Source of the DNA: Spiroplasma endosymbiont of Aspidapion aeneum
GTDB taxonomy: Bacteria > Bacillota_I > Bacilli_A > Mycoplasmatales > Mycoplasmataceae
Assembly: GCF_964031045.1 (NCBI RefSeq)
Contig: NZ_OZ034994.1
Coordinates: 992,001 to 1,056,000 of the forward strand
Length of the DNA stretch: 64,000 bases
Direction of reading: 5' to 3'
Shown here: positions 9,529-19,098 of the stretch, piece after piece
How positions within the stretch are numbered: position 1 is the first letter of the stretch
How the letters are laid out: every line of letters begins with the position of its first letter
Notes under the pieces: generated by a model
Seen by the model: only the letters and a program-made list of their open reading frames with translations
Told to the model about the DNA's origin: nothing
Database searches by the model: none
Translations under genes and position numbers: made by a program

Positions 9529-11377
9529 AGTTATTATTTTTTAAGGCTTTATTTTTTTTATTTTGTTTTTCCAAAGTTTTGTTAATTAACATTTCTCTAA
9601 CAGATATTCCCAATTTATCAGCTTCTTTTTGATTATTATTTCTTTCTTCTGCTAATAAAGTTTTATCTCATATTATGAAAAATGGTGTTCAAATTAATGT
9701 CGCAACTACTATAGAAATCATAGATACTATAATAGCCCAGTAGTTATCTCCAGAAGCTAGATAACTTCCAATTGGAGCTGGTAAACTTCAAGGTGCTAAA
9801 ACAACTCAGTGAATTGCCGCAATTTTAATCAAAATTGTAGATACAATTGCACAAGCAACTGGTGTTAGCATAAATGGTATGAATAAATAAAAGTTTAAAA
9901 CAATTGGGAAACCAAACATCATTGGTTCAGAAATATTAAATAATGATGGAATAAATACTGCTTTTGACATACTTTTATTTTGAACTGATTTTGAAAAGAA
10001 TATAGATGCAAATGATAACCCAATTACAGAACCAGCGCCACCTATTCAAATCATTCATTGATAATATGGTTCTGGATATTGATATGGACATTCTCCATGC
10101 ATTCCGTTTGTAAACCAAGTTTGATTACTTGCGATAGCTGGATACCAGAAAGGATATGTTATTATACCTGTAATGGCACTACCATGTATTCCTAAAAATC
10201 AGAAGAATGAATTAAATAATACTATTAAAATAACGGCTCCAAAGTTATCATTAATTGCACTACCTATTGGAGATAATATGTTTTGCATTTGTATAATTAA
10301 GTCAAAATCAAAAATATAACGTATCAAAATAACAAACATTGCATAAACAACTGCTGGTATGATTGCTATAAATGAGTTTCCAACAGCGGGTGGAACTTGT
10401 TTTGGTAATCGAATAGTAATATTATATTTTTTAAATATCCTATACATCTCAACCATTATAATAGAACCAATCAGAGCTACGAATATACCTTGTGCTCCAA
10501 CATATGCTAGGCTTAGTGTAGAGTAATCAGAACTAATTCCTACTCATAAAATAAATCCAATAAACCCCATTAAACCTCCAATTGCTGCAGATTCATTATA
10601 CTGTTGGGCTAAATTAACTCCAATACCAAATGCTAACCCTACCGCCATTAAACCGAGTGTTAATGTAGAAATGACGGCTAGTCCATTATCTAATTTTGCT
10701 GGAAAATAACTTTTTAAGTATGCATGCGGTGAGTTTGGATCTGTACTGCACGGAATACTTCTTATAACTGTAATAAATGATGCAATCATTATTATTGGTA
10801 TAAGTGATGCAAATGAATTTCTTATAGCAACTAAGTGTTTTTGATTCGATAAAGCACTTAAATATGGCATTACAATATGGTTTGTTCTATTTAACATAAC
10901 CTTGCTTGTATTAATTTTTTTTCTTATTTTATTAACACCATGTTCATTTTTTTCTTCTATCGTTTTTATTTGTGACTTCAAATTTGGACTTTCTTCATCT
11001 CTAAATTTCTTAATGTCCTCTTTTGCCTCACTTATTAAAACTTTTTTTTCAATTTTACTTAATGTTTTATTTTTTCTAGCCCTTTTTAGTTTTTTCTCAA
11101 CTTTTGCTAAATTTTCATAATATTGATTTTGAAGCTCAATAATCTGTGCCTCATTTTCTTTTTGAGAAAGATATATTTTATACTTCTCTGGATCCTTCAT
11201 TTCAAATATTTTATTTTTATATTCATTTTTTAATGTTTGGATTTCCACTTTTGCCGCTTCTTTTATATCTGGTATCTCAAATTTATAAGTAGCTGGGGAA
11301 GATAGTTTATTTTTTTTCTCAGAGATAATTTGGCTTTTTTTCTCCAAATAACTACTTTTTTCTTCTTCAATAGTCAT
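9518..11377 (-). CDS. PTS lactose/cellobiose-family EIIC with N-terminal coiled coil
   Basis: Membrane channel of a lactose/cellobiose-type PTS, 619 residues. Seen: residues 1-~175 are highly charged and helical (many K/E heptads) with no counterpart in ordinary EIIC (~430-450 residues). Then come ~10 membrane segments with family motifs GIGVNLAQQYN, FWFLGIHGSAITG and FNISEPMMFGFPIVLN. A basic C-terminal tail follows the last helix. Many TGA are read as Trp. It starts one base into the end of EIIA (TAATG) and overlaps the fucosidase by 11 bases. Inferred: the extension is cytoplasmic and could tether EIIA/EIIB or a cytoskeletal partner. Confidence 0.9.
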
Positions 11378-11709
11378 TATTTTTTTCCTCCTTCATTAAG
11401 TCTTTCAAATAATATTACTATAGTTTCGGCCAATTCATTGACTGTTAAAGCTGACATGAAATGGTCTTGTGCGTGAATAAATAATGTATTTATATCATAC
11501 TCTTTACCGCTTGCTTCAGTTTGTATTATTTCCGCATGGATTCTATGAACATTCAATATCATCTCCTTAGCACTGGCAATTAATTTATTTGCCTCTACAA
11601 AATCACCTTTTTTTGCAAACTTAATAGCCTTTAGAGCCGTTGCCTTTGATTCACCAGAATATGAGATTAATTCCATACTTATATCTGTAGTTGAAACTTT
11701 ATTATTCAT
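11377..11709 (-). CDS. PTS lactose/cellobiose-family EIIA
   Basis: Phosphocarrier of 110 residues, the normal family size. Seen: all-helical pattern SYSGESKATALKAIKFAK and FIHAQDHFMSA, whose first histidine is the phosphorylation site and whose Asp is the metal-binding residue of the trimer. It takes phosphate from HPr and passes it to the EIIB encoded upstream. The ribosome site GAAAGGA lies inside the end of the small membrane-protein gene. Confidence 0.95.
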   Translation of the reverse strand: MNNKVSTTDISMELISYSGESKATALKAIKFAKKGDFVEANKLIASAKEMILNVHRIHAEIIQTEASGKEYDINTLFIHAQDHFMSALTVNELAETIVILFERLNEGGKK

Positions 11710-11710
11710 A

Positions 11711-12013
11711 TTAAAATTTTCCTTTCAATTTTAATATATTTCTATATCGATATTTAAAGTTAGATAAACCACAAATAATTCCGATGAAGGAACCTCAGCA
11801 AACCGCTGATATGGTTGCAATAAACTCAAATGATGTAAAATATGTTAATAAAATTGTTATTGTAGCACATATTATTGTGCCTATTGTTCCTGTAATTCAA
11901 GCACTTATTAGTATTTTTTTATTTTCTCCAATTTTAAAACCTATGTAGTAGCAAAGTCCAAAGGTAACAAATAAAAAGATTATTGTTAATATTATTGTCA
12001 ATGTATTTGACAT
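11711..12013 (-). CDS. Small membrane protein between EIIB and EIIA
   Basis: 100-residue protein with three to four predicted membrane segments (ILTIIFLFVTFGLCYYIGF; TIICATITILLTYFTSF; SAVCWGSFIGIICGL) and a basic C-terminal tail. Two TGA are read as Trp, which hides it in a standard-code translation. ATG 12013 overlaps the EIIB stop (TAATG) and its own stop precedes EIIA by two bases, so it is a regular member of the operon. No family recognised; ordinary lactose-type PTS operons do not contain such a protein. Confidence 0.75.
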
Positions 12014-12327
12014 TATAATTTTAACGCTACTTTCATTTTTTCAAATAGTGACTCTGCATTAACAGCTACATATTCTTTTGCAATAATTTGTAAAAATGGG
12101 ACCCCTTTTTCTTCAAAAAGTTCTTCATAATCATCATAGTAAGTACTTAAATGTGGTGCGAATAAAACTATATCATACTCATTAGCAACAACTTCCATGG
12201 GTTTAGATCCTAATCCACATTCAGAAATGTGTATATTAAAGTCTTTACCTAATTCATTTAATCTTTGTGCTAGAATAGAGGATGAATAACCGCCCGCACA
12301 AAACAATATTCCCTTTATTTCCTTCAT
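12013..12327 (-). CDS. PTS lactose/cellobiose-family EIIB
   Basis: Cytoplasmic EIIB of 104 residues. Seen: the P-loop-like active site LFCAGGYSSSILAQRL with the phosphorylated cysteine at residue ~9, then ISECGLGSK and DIVLFAPHL. ATG 12327 was chosen over upstream in-frame starts because GGGGG lies 7 bases before it. First gene of the minus-strand operon EIIB - small membrane protein - EIIA - EIIC - fucosidase - DUF871. Confidence 0.95.
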   Translation of the reverse strand: MKEIKGILFCAGGYSSSILAQRLNELGKDFNIHISECGLGSKPMEVVANEYDIVLFAPHLSTYYDDYEELFEEKGVPFLQIIAKEYVAVNAESLFEKMKVALKL

Positions 12328-12401
12328 ATATCCCCCTATTAATATTGGTGACAGAAAATCTATCACCTATAATTAGTTTATATTATTGTAAATAAATAAC
12401 A

Positions 12402-12457
12402 ATAAGTGTTTGTACAATGAAAATATTTTTACTCAAAAAAAATATTTTTACACTTAT
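12402..12457. promoter_or_regulatory. Operator-like direct and inverted repeats, divergent promoter
   Basis: In the spacer between the PTS operon (minus) and the kinase (plus), ATAAGTGT at 12402-12409 is complemented at 12450-12457. Inside lie two exact 13-base direct repeats of AAAATATTTTTAC at 12420-12432 and 12439-12451, 19 bases apart. Such spaced repeats over a divergent promoter suggest binding by a dimeric regulator; the nearby RpiR-family protein at 13414-14232 is the obvious candidate. The -10 boxes cannot be fixed. Confidence 0.45.
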
Positions 12458-12508
12458 CATAAAAAATAACAATATATTTGTTATTTAATATAAATGGAGG
12501 TTATTTTT

Positions 12509-13360
12509 ATGACTATATATATTGATGGTGGTGCAACAAGCACAAAAGTTTACTATAAAAAAGATGGCAAAATACAAATTCTTTTTCATACAAATAGAAT
12601 GAATATAACAACAAATGAGTCACAAGCTCTTAAAAATATTATTGATTGCTTTGAACAAATTTCAAATGAAATTTCTACAAATAATAATATGTACTATCTT
12701 GGTATTTCGGGGTTTATTAATTATGATGTTAATAAGATAACAGGACCTTTATTTAAGCGTTTTGACTTTCTCAATAAAAATAATATAAAAATAATGATAG
12801 ATGTTGAAATGCAACTATATTTAAATATAGGTGACGATTTTATTAATGAAAACTTTGTTTATATTGCTTGTGGAACAGGGTCAAACACGATAGAATGTTA
12901 TAATAAAAAATGAAAAACAGTCGGAGGATGAGGTTATTTTTTTGGGGACGAAGGAAGTGCATATGATTTTTCAAAAGAGTGAATTATAATGGCATTGAAG
13001 GCCTTTGATAAAAATCGGGAAAACAAATTTACAAAATCAGTATGTGATTTTTTTAATATAAAAAACCCTAGCCAGATAACAGAGTTATACAAGACACCAA
13101 ACATGGTTAAAAATTACTTAGCTGATTTTTGTGTTTATTTGGTAGAAGAAAATCACAAGAAATACAAAGAAGAAATTGAAATAGTTATGGCTAAGATAGC
13201 AACTAATATGTCAACATACTTAAATGGCATGATAGATTTTGAAAAGCACAAAACCGTTTATCTATATGGCGGTTTATTTAAAAATAAATTGTATTATGAT
13301 ACACTAACTAAAAGTCTTAATGCAGATGATAAAACAACAAAATTTATAAAAATAACATAA
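12509..13360 (+). CDS. BadF/BadG-type sugar kinase (N-acetylglucosamine kinase-like)
   Basis: ASKHA-fold kinase of 283 residues. Seen: phosphate-1 motif IYIDGGATSTKVYY at the N-terminus; YIACGTGSNTIECY (phosphate 2) near 130; GGWGYFFGDEGSAY; and LYGGLFKNKLYY (adenosine motif) near the end. Two or more TGA are read as Trp. ATG 12509 was chosen: GGAGG lies 8 bases upstream. Known: this family includes GlcNAc/MurNAc and glucosamine kinases. Inferred: it phosphorylates the free amino sugar released by the divergent operon's hydrolases. The exact sugar is not readable from the sequence. Confidence 0.85.
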
Positions 13361-13361
13361 A

Positions 13362-13409
13362 AAAATAATTCAATTATAAATATAAAAAATAAAAATACAT
13401 AATTATTTT
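13362..13409. terminator. Possible bidirectional terminator
   Basis: AAAATAATT at 13362-13370 and its complement at 13401-13409 frame a 30-base AT-rich loop between the convergent kinase and RpiR genes. The long loop and all-AT stem make this a weak call. Confidence 0.3.
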
Positions 13410-13413
13410 AAAA

Positions 13414-14232
13414 TTAAATAAATTTTTTATTTGTATTCTCAATATCATCAATGTTAACTAAATTTATAACCATTAATTTTAGGAGAAACATAATTATAAT
13501 TTCGGATGAGAATTTAGCACCGACTATGTTATCTTTATTTTCAACAACAAAAATGTTATCATTGGGAATGCCAGCTAGTAATTCCGATTTTATATTTTTT
13601 GTAATGTAATAACATGGTGTTTTTTTAATTTTTAAATTTTTGCTTAATTCATAAAAAAAGGGGTCAGATAACGACATTGAAATAACTATTGCAAAATCAT
13701 CTGATTTCATATTTTCTACATAAGATGATTGTTGTTCAATTATTGAAGAATAAATAACATTAAAATCGAGTCTTATTAGTGTGTGAACTACTGTTTTCAT
13801 TAAAAAATTATTATTTCCTATTCCAAAAAAATAAATTCTTTTATCACTTGAGATTTTATCTTTTATAATTGCTAATTTATTAATATTATTATCAAAAGTT
13901 TTTTTAAGAGAACTAATAAGATTATCTTTAAAAAATAGTGATGATTCTATATCCATATTTGTTTTTGAAGAACAATCATCTTTTTGCACATATTCGCCAC
14001 CTTTTATTTTTAAAAGAAAATGTAGTTCTTTAAAACCTTCATATTCTAATTCGTTACAAAATCTTGTTATTGTTGCTGGAGATGTAAATGTCTTCTTAGA
14101 TAATTTCATAATTGAAAAATCATTAAATGAATCTTTAGAGTTATTAAGAAGGTATTTAGCTATTCCTCTAAATGTTTCGTTACCAGATGTATAATAAATG
14201 TTCTTTAATTTAGCAATGAGTTTAGCTTCCAT
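13414..14232 (-). CDS. RpiR/MurR-family transcriptional regulator
   Basis: 272-residue regulator. Seen: an N-terminal helix-turn-helix with KTFTSPATITRFCNELEYEG (residues ~47-66), then a SIS domain starting at RIYFFGIGNNN and including VIVISMSLSDP-type serines expected for phosphosugar binding. ATG 14232 has AAAGGA upstream; an in-frame start at 14247 lacks one. It is convergent with the kinase and lies next to the PTS-fucosidase locus. It is paralogous to the regulator at 2663-3475. Inferred: it controls the divergent PTS/kinase promoters, possibly with MurNAc-6-P- or GlcNAc-6-P-like effectors. Confidence 0.88.
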   Translation of the reverse strand: MEAKLIAKLKNIYYTSGNETFRGIAKYLLNNSKDSFNDFSIMKLSKKTFTSPATITRFCNELEYEGFKELHFLLKIKGGEYVQKDDCSSKTNMDIESSLFFKDNLISSLKKTFDNNINKLAIIKDKISSDKRIYFFGIGNNNFLMKTVVHTLIRLDFNVIYSSIIEQQSSYVENMKSDDFAIVISMSLSDPFFYELSKNLKIKKTPCYYITKNIKSELLAGIPNDNIFVVENKDNIVGAKFSSEIIIMFLLKLMVINLVNIDDIENTNKKFI

Positions 14233-15217
14233 CAATATTCCTTTCACTTGTTTCTTATTAGTAAATTTTATATATATTGTATTTATATATATAATACATA
14301 TTTATATGTCATTTTGCGCCATTTTTAGTATTTATATATTAATTAATTACTATTCATTTATAATTTTCTAGAGAGAAAAAGAAATCTATTGTACTAAATT
14401 ATATCTATTTTTTTCTTTTTACTAATTATAGTATAATTTATTTCATTTATTAAATTTTATTGTTATATGAACTTTTAAAGGGTATTTAATAAATACTTAA
14501 GACTTTTAATTTTTTCCCGAATAATTTTATGAAATTTATTTTATTCAACTATTTAAGTGTTTTAATAGATAATTATAGTTTAACTCTTTTTAAGACAATG
14601 GTTGTGTAATTTGTTTAATGGCTTTAAAAAGTTAAAAATATTTTTATTGGCAAAAACCCTATCACTACTATCTGACTGCGATATTAATTTTTTAATATCT
14701 TATTTACACATTTTATATATTTTCAAAAAAATTTAATTGCAATATAACTATTTTATTTATTATAATTATTTCTATTAAATCCCCTTAACAATTTATTGTT
14801 TTTTAGCAGTAGTTTTTTATTATTTAAAATACTTAATCCTATTACAATATGATTATAAAATATACTAAAACCTTATATTTTCTAATAAATTGTTAAAATA
14901 GCCCTTTGCTTGAAATATTTTCTATTAAAATATGATGATGATAATGTAACTAAAAATTATTCTTAAATATTTAGTAAAGAGAAAAAAATAAATTTTGCTT
15001 TGAATTATAACAGTTGTTCTACTAATGTTAAAATATTTAATTAAATAATTTGAATTTGAATTTAAATTTGCTACGAATAAAAATATTGGGGAGCTATCGT
15101 AATATTATAGATTTTCTATATTAATTTTGTCTTCTTACTCATCGCCATCAGATTGATCATCACATAACTGTGTGGTAAAAAGTGGCCTTTTTCCATACTT
15201 AATATTTCTCTTTAATT
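14233..15217. other. Gene-poor AT-rich stretch
   Basis: About 1 kb without a supportable gene. Seen: an exact 13-base inverted repeat, TTAACAATTTATT at 14785-14797 and its complement at 14884-14896. Near 15130-15215 on the minus strand is a short open stretch ending FTTQLCDDQSDGDE-stop, which may be the tail of a lost gene. It leads into the IS element and looks like decayed accessory DNA. Confidence 0.5.
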
Positions 15218-15220
15218 ATA

Positions 15221-16618
15221 GGTTAGGCAAAGGTAACCCTAAGGGGAGGAAATAATATTTACTTCTCACTAGTAGAAAGGTTACTTTTTTTATGAAAAAA
15301 TATAGTTACAAAACAAAATATCAAGCAATGTTGACTATTCAAATGGAATGAAAATTAGTGAAATAGTTAAAAAATACAAAATAACTTCTGGTGCACCGCT
15401 TATTTCATATTGGATTATTAGGTATAATAATATTGAAGAATTAAAATTATCTTCAATGAAAGAAGAAGAATATATGGCAAAAATTGAATCTGAAGAAATA
15501 TTAAAAGATAAAAAAATGAAAAAATTGGAGCAAGAAAATAAAGAATTAAAATGGGAAAATGAGAAACTTAAGATGCAAAACAATGTGCTAAAAAAGTTCG
15601 ATCCTTCATGACAGATGCGTGACATGAAGGAGAAGATGACGACTAAACCATATAAGCATCATTCATTTTGTGATATATATATAAAGGAATTTAAAAGGGT
15701 GGACTGTTAAAAAAATGTGTGATGCATTGGGAGTATCTGTAAGTAAATATTATGCATTCAAAAAACGTTTTAATTTGTTAAAAAAATCATAATTCAAATA
15801 CTGAAATTATCCGCCTTTCATCCCTAAATATATATCAAAATCTAATCCTAATGCAGAAGATATGATTACTAAATTTTATACAACAATTAATACTCCTGGA
15901 AGCGCTTTTACAATAAATAAGTGAATAAACACTACATATAATGTTAATGTTAGTCGGAAAATCATTCGAGAATAGCAATTAAAGTATCCTCTAAAATTTC
16001 CTGTAGCTGTTCGCTGAACTAAGAGAAGTAAGGCAGCGCGAATTAAACAAAACATTAGAAATGACTTAATTGGAAATGATACATATACAACATGTCCAGG
16101 ACAAAAAATTGGTATTGATGGAACTTGATTTAAGGATCTATTTATAAATGGAAAAGAACTAAGTTATTATGTGAAATTGCTTATGATTGATTTACTAGAA
16201 AGGTTGTGTCATATTCAATTGGTCAGGGTGAAAACAAACAAACTGTTGTTTCAACATTATATGGTATATCTAAATATCTCTCAAAAAATGACTTCACAAA
16301 TTGTATAGTTCAAATGGATAGAGGTTCAGCCAATCTTTCCTATGAAGTTCTAAATTATAAAAATCATCAGCACAATTTTATAATATCAATGTCTAATTCT
16401 GGTTTTAAGCACAATTCATCAATAGAGGCATTAAATGGTTGAATTAAAGAACAATTCTATTTATCAGTTGGAAATCTCTTTAATTCACTTTCAGATTTTT
16501 ACAAAGCATTCAAAACATTTATTAAAAACAAAAATTTATTACAAACTTATATTTACAAACAAAAAAGAGGTGAGATATTTATTTAACTTCTCTCCCCTTA
16601 GGGTTAACCATGCTTACA
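15221..16618 (+). mobile_element. Decayed IS3-family insertion sequence
   Basis: About 1.4 kb. Seen: ends that are imperfect inverted repeats over ~27 bases, with a perfect core TAACCCTAAGGGGAG at 15234-15248 and its complement at 16592-16606. A possible 3-bp target duplication ATA flanks the element (15218-15220 and 16619-16621). Between the ends are OrfA-like and OrfB-like transposase remnants. Size, two-ORF layout, DDE signature and 3-bp duplication fit the IS150 group of IS3. Confidence 0.8.
15292..16586 (+). pseudogene. IS3-family transposase OrfA/OrfB, broken
   Basis: Remnant transposase in several frames. Seen: OrfA start MKKYSYKTKYQAML at 15292, a frameshift, then a helical leucine-zipper-like stretch (KKLEQENKELKWENEKLK) to ~15600. 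OrfB pieces follow: GIDGTWF (first catalytic Asp region), IVQMDRGSANLSYEV (second Asp), and ISMSNSGF with SSIEALNGWIKEQFY (Glu), the normal order DDE of the integrase core. At least three frame breaks or stops mean no functional product. Final stop TAA 16584-16586. Confidence 0.82.
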
Positions 16619-16721
16619 ATATTAATAACTTATTCTTTATACCCCAATAGCATAATAAATACCTACTATTTATAAAAATTATAAACTATAAAATCAATTA
16701 TATTAAAATTAATAAAATAAT

Positions 16722-17318
16722 TTAATCTTTATTTGTAAGAAATAGTTGATTAACTAGGGTTTGAAACTCTTCTCCTCCACCATTTAGATTCACCCTATCT
16801 CTAAATAATTGAATTTCAATTTTAGAGTGTGGCTCGTTAAAGTATGAACTATTTGTATATTTAGCAGAAATATTAATTACTCTTTGATTTGTACTTCCTA
16901 TTAATCTTCTTTTATGGTCAAGTTTACTTAAAATAAATGGCCCATCAATTAAAATATCTATATTATTTAAAATATTTTCATATTCATCCTTCAATTTTTC
17001 ATAAATATAACCTGTAAAGCATATAACATCAAGATTTTCTTTACTACATAAATCTACCAATTCATAAAGGCCTTCAGGCTGAAGAAATGGTTCGCCGCCC
17101 AAAATTGTTACTCCGATTATTTTGTTTTTTTTCTTAGATTTTTTTATCTCATTAAAAAGTACCCTTACTTCTACAAAAAGTTTTTCGCTCAAATCTAACA
17201 TACTTTTATTTTGACACCCTTTGCATCCTATTAAACATCCCTGCACTCAAATGACAAATCTTTTACCAGGACCCTCTATTTCAGAACAAGTCAAGAATTT
17301 TGCAATATTTATTTTCAT
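16722..17318 (-). CDS. Radical-SAM activase-like protein (NrdG-like)
   Basis: 198-residue protein with a single 4Fe-4S radical-SAM core. Seen: GKRFVIWVQGCLIGCKGC, giving the cluster motif CX3CX2C (Cys28, Cys32, Cys35); the SAM-binding ILGGEPFLQP; then an alpha/beta half-barrel to ~135 and a divergent C-terminus. One TGA (Trp24) hides the true N-terminus; ATG 17318 starts two bases past the AAA+ stop. Known: this short architecture matches activating enzymes for glycyl-radical proteins. No glycyl-radical enzyme is in the window, so a different substrate is possible. It is the last gene of the helicase/AAA+ operon. Confidence 0.82.
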
Positions 17319-17319
17319 T

Positions 17320-19086
17320 TTACACTATTTTGAAGATTATACTATTATCAACTATTGATGGATAGATTTCACAATTAGGTTTTATATCATTAAGATTTAT
17401 AAAAATAAATTCAGATAACGGATCAATAAAATTAGTTTCAAGTGAATTAACTATATCTCTTCCCCCTCTTCTTTCATCAAAGCCTTTTAATAATGTGGCA
17501 ATAAATATATTATCTATTTTAATTATTAGTTTTGCTTTATATTTATCATAAATAGCTAATTGAATTGGTCTTAATTTTTGTTCTAAAATTTCAGCCTTTA
17601 ACTTTATATCTCTAATAAAATTAAATGGTACTATATTGTTACCAAATCGACCTAATAATTCAGGCCTATTTAATTGGTGAGTAAAATGGTTTTGTACTTT
17701 TTGAATAAACTCTTTTGCAACTGTTTCATTACTATTATTTGGACTTACTTCACTAGCACCGATATTTGAGGTAAATATAATAAATGTTTCTGAAAAATTT
17801 ATAGTTTGACCAGTATTATCAGTTAATCTACCATCTTCTAAGATTTGCAAAAACTTATCAAAAATTGTTGGTGAAGCTTTTTCTATTTCATCAAACAGTA
17901 TAACAGAAAAAGGTTTTTCTTTAACAGCATTTGTTAATTGTCCACCACCCTCAAATCCTACATATCCCGGTGGAGCACCAATCAGCTTCTGGTCGGAGTT
18001 ATCTTGACCATATTCTGACATATCAAATCTAATTAGATTTGATTCATCATTGAATAAAAATGTAGTTATTGCCTTTGCTAATTCAGTCTTCCCAGTTCCG
18101 GTTGGCCCAACGAAAAATAATGTTCCTTTTGGTTTTGATCTTTTTGAGGAATATGCAATACCAGTTAAACCAGTAAACGCTTTGTACAAAACCTTCTCAA
18201 CTTTGCTTATTGCTTCTTCTTGTCCAATAACACGTGATTTTAAATATTTTTTTGCACTAGATATTTTCTTATAATCTAGCTGTTCTCAAGGCGATGTTTT
18301 TTCTCCAAATATAAATGCGCTGTATTTTTTTTGAAAACTAAGTTCCTTATTATAATTTGATGTAAACTTTGAAAATTTAATTATATCCTTTAAAGTAGAC
18401 CCTTCGAATGCGTCTATAATTAAATCAAAGTCATCGTTAATGTTTGTAACCTTTATCCTTGATTTAATTGTGTTCAGCAAATTTTTTCTCTCATCACGAG
18501 AAGGTTTTGTTAAAGATGATACAATAACATCTGGATTATCTAAATATATACTTGGAGGTAGTTGATTTATTTTTTGTGTAATAAAAACAACTGCACTTGT
18601 TAATGAGTCTACTTCTGAAAGTTCAAATTTAGATTCTTTTAATATCTTATAGAAATCTGTCATAGCTTTTCGTTCTTCAAATTCCAAATTCTGTTCTGAA
18701 AAAATAAAATTAGAGTAGTCAATGATAAATAATGATTTATATTTATTATTAAGCATAACCTTACTCAAAATAGAAAAAAATTGATAATTATTCTTAAATA
18801 ATAATGATTGATTTCCATTATCTAATTGATTCAATTTAGCTTCAATTTTATTTTCATTACACAAATCATGTAAATCATTCAAGTTGTTTCCTTCAATTCC
18901 TCTTGCAAGATCAAATTTATATATGTGATTAAATTTGCTATGTTCAGCAATCATTTCTAAAATAGATGAGATATTACAAAAATTATTCTCATAATAAAAT
19001 AAATCGTTTACATTTCCTTCAATAATCAAAACTCTGCTCACTCCTAAAAGTGAGCTTATTCTTGAAAGTTCTCTGTTTGTATCCAT
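17320..19086 (-). CDS. Two-domain AAA+ ATPase, inactive first domain and ClpB-D2-like second
   Basis: 588 residues. Seen: residues ~1-265 look like an AAA domain without a Walker A loop (LIIEGNVNDLFYY in its place; Walker-B-like LFIIDYSNF; SLTKPSRDERKNLL in the lid position). From ~285, VIGQEEAISKVE opens a canonical ClpB/ClpA second AAA domain: Walker A GPTGTGKT (327-334), IRFDMSEYGQ, the pore loop GAPPGYVGFEGGGQLT, Walker B VILFDEIEK, and sensor 1 FTSNIGAS. There is no ClpB N-domain, no middle coiled coil and no ClpP-binding tripeptide that I can see. Likely an unfoldase or remodelling motor. Good ribosome site GGGAGG. It follows the coiled-coil gene by 12 bases. Confidence 0.85.
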
Positions 19087-19098
19087 TTAATTGCCTCC

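Noticed and set aside
14785-14896. 13-base inverted repeat in the gene-poor stretch, considered as a third IS
   Set aside because: Arms only ~86 bases apart and no transposase remnant; probably chance or a relic.
15130-15215. Minus-strand fragment ending FTTQLCDDQSDGDE
   Set aside because: Looks protein-like but is only ~26 codons after a stop with no start or family; kept as a note on the intergenic region rather than a gene.
17320-19086. Calling the AAA+ protein ClpB, ClpA or ClpC
   Set aside because: It lacks the N-domain, the ClpB middle domain and an active first AAA ring; only the second domain is Clp-like.
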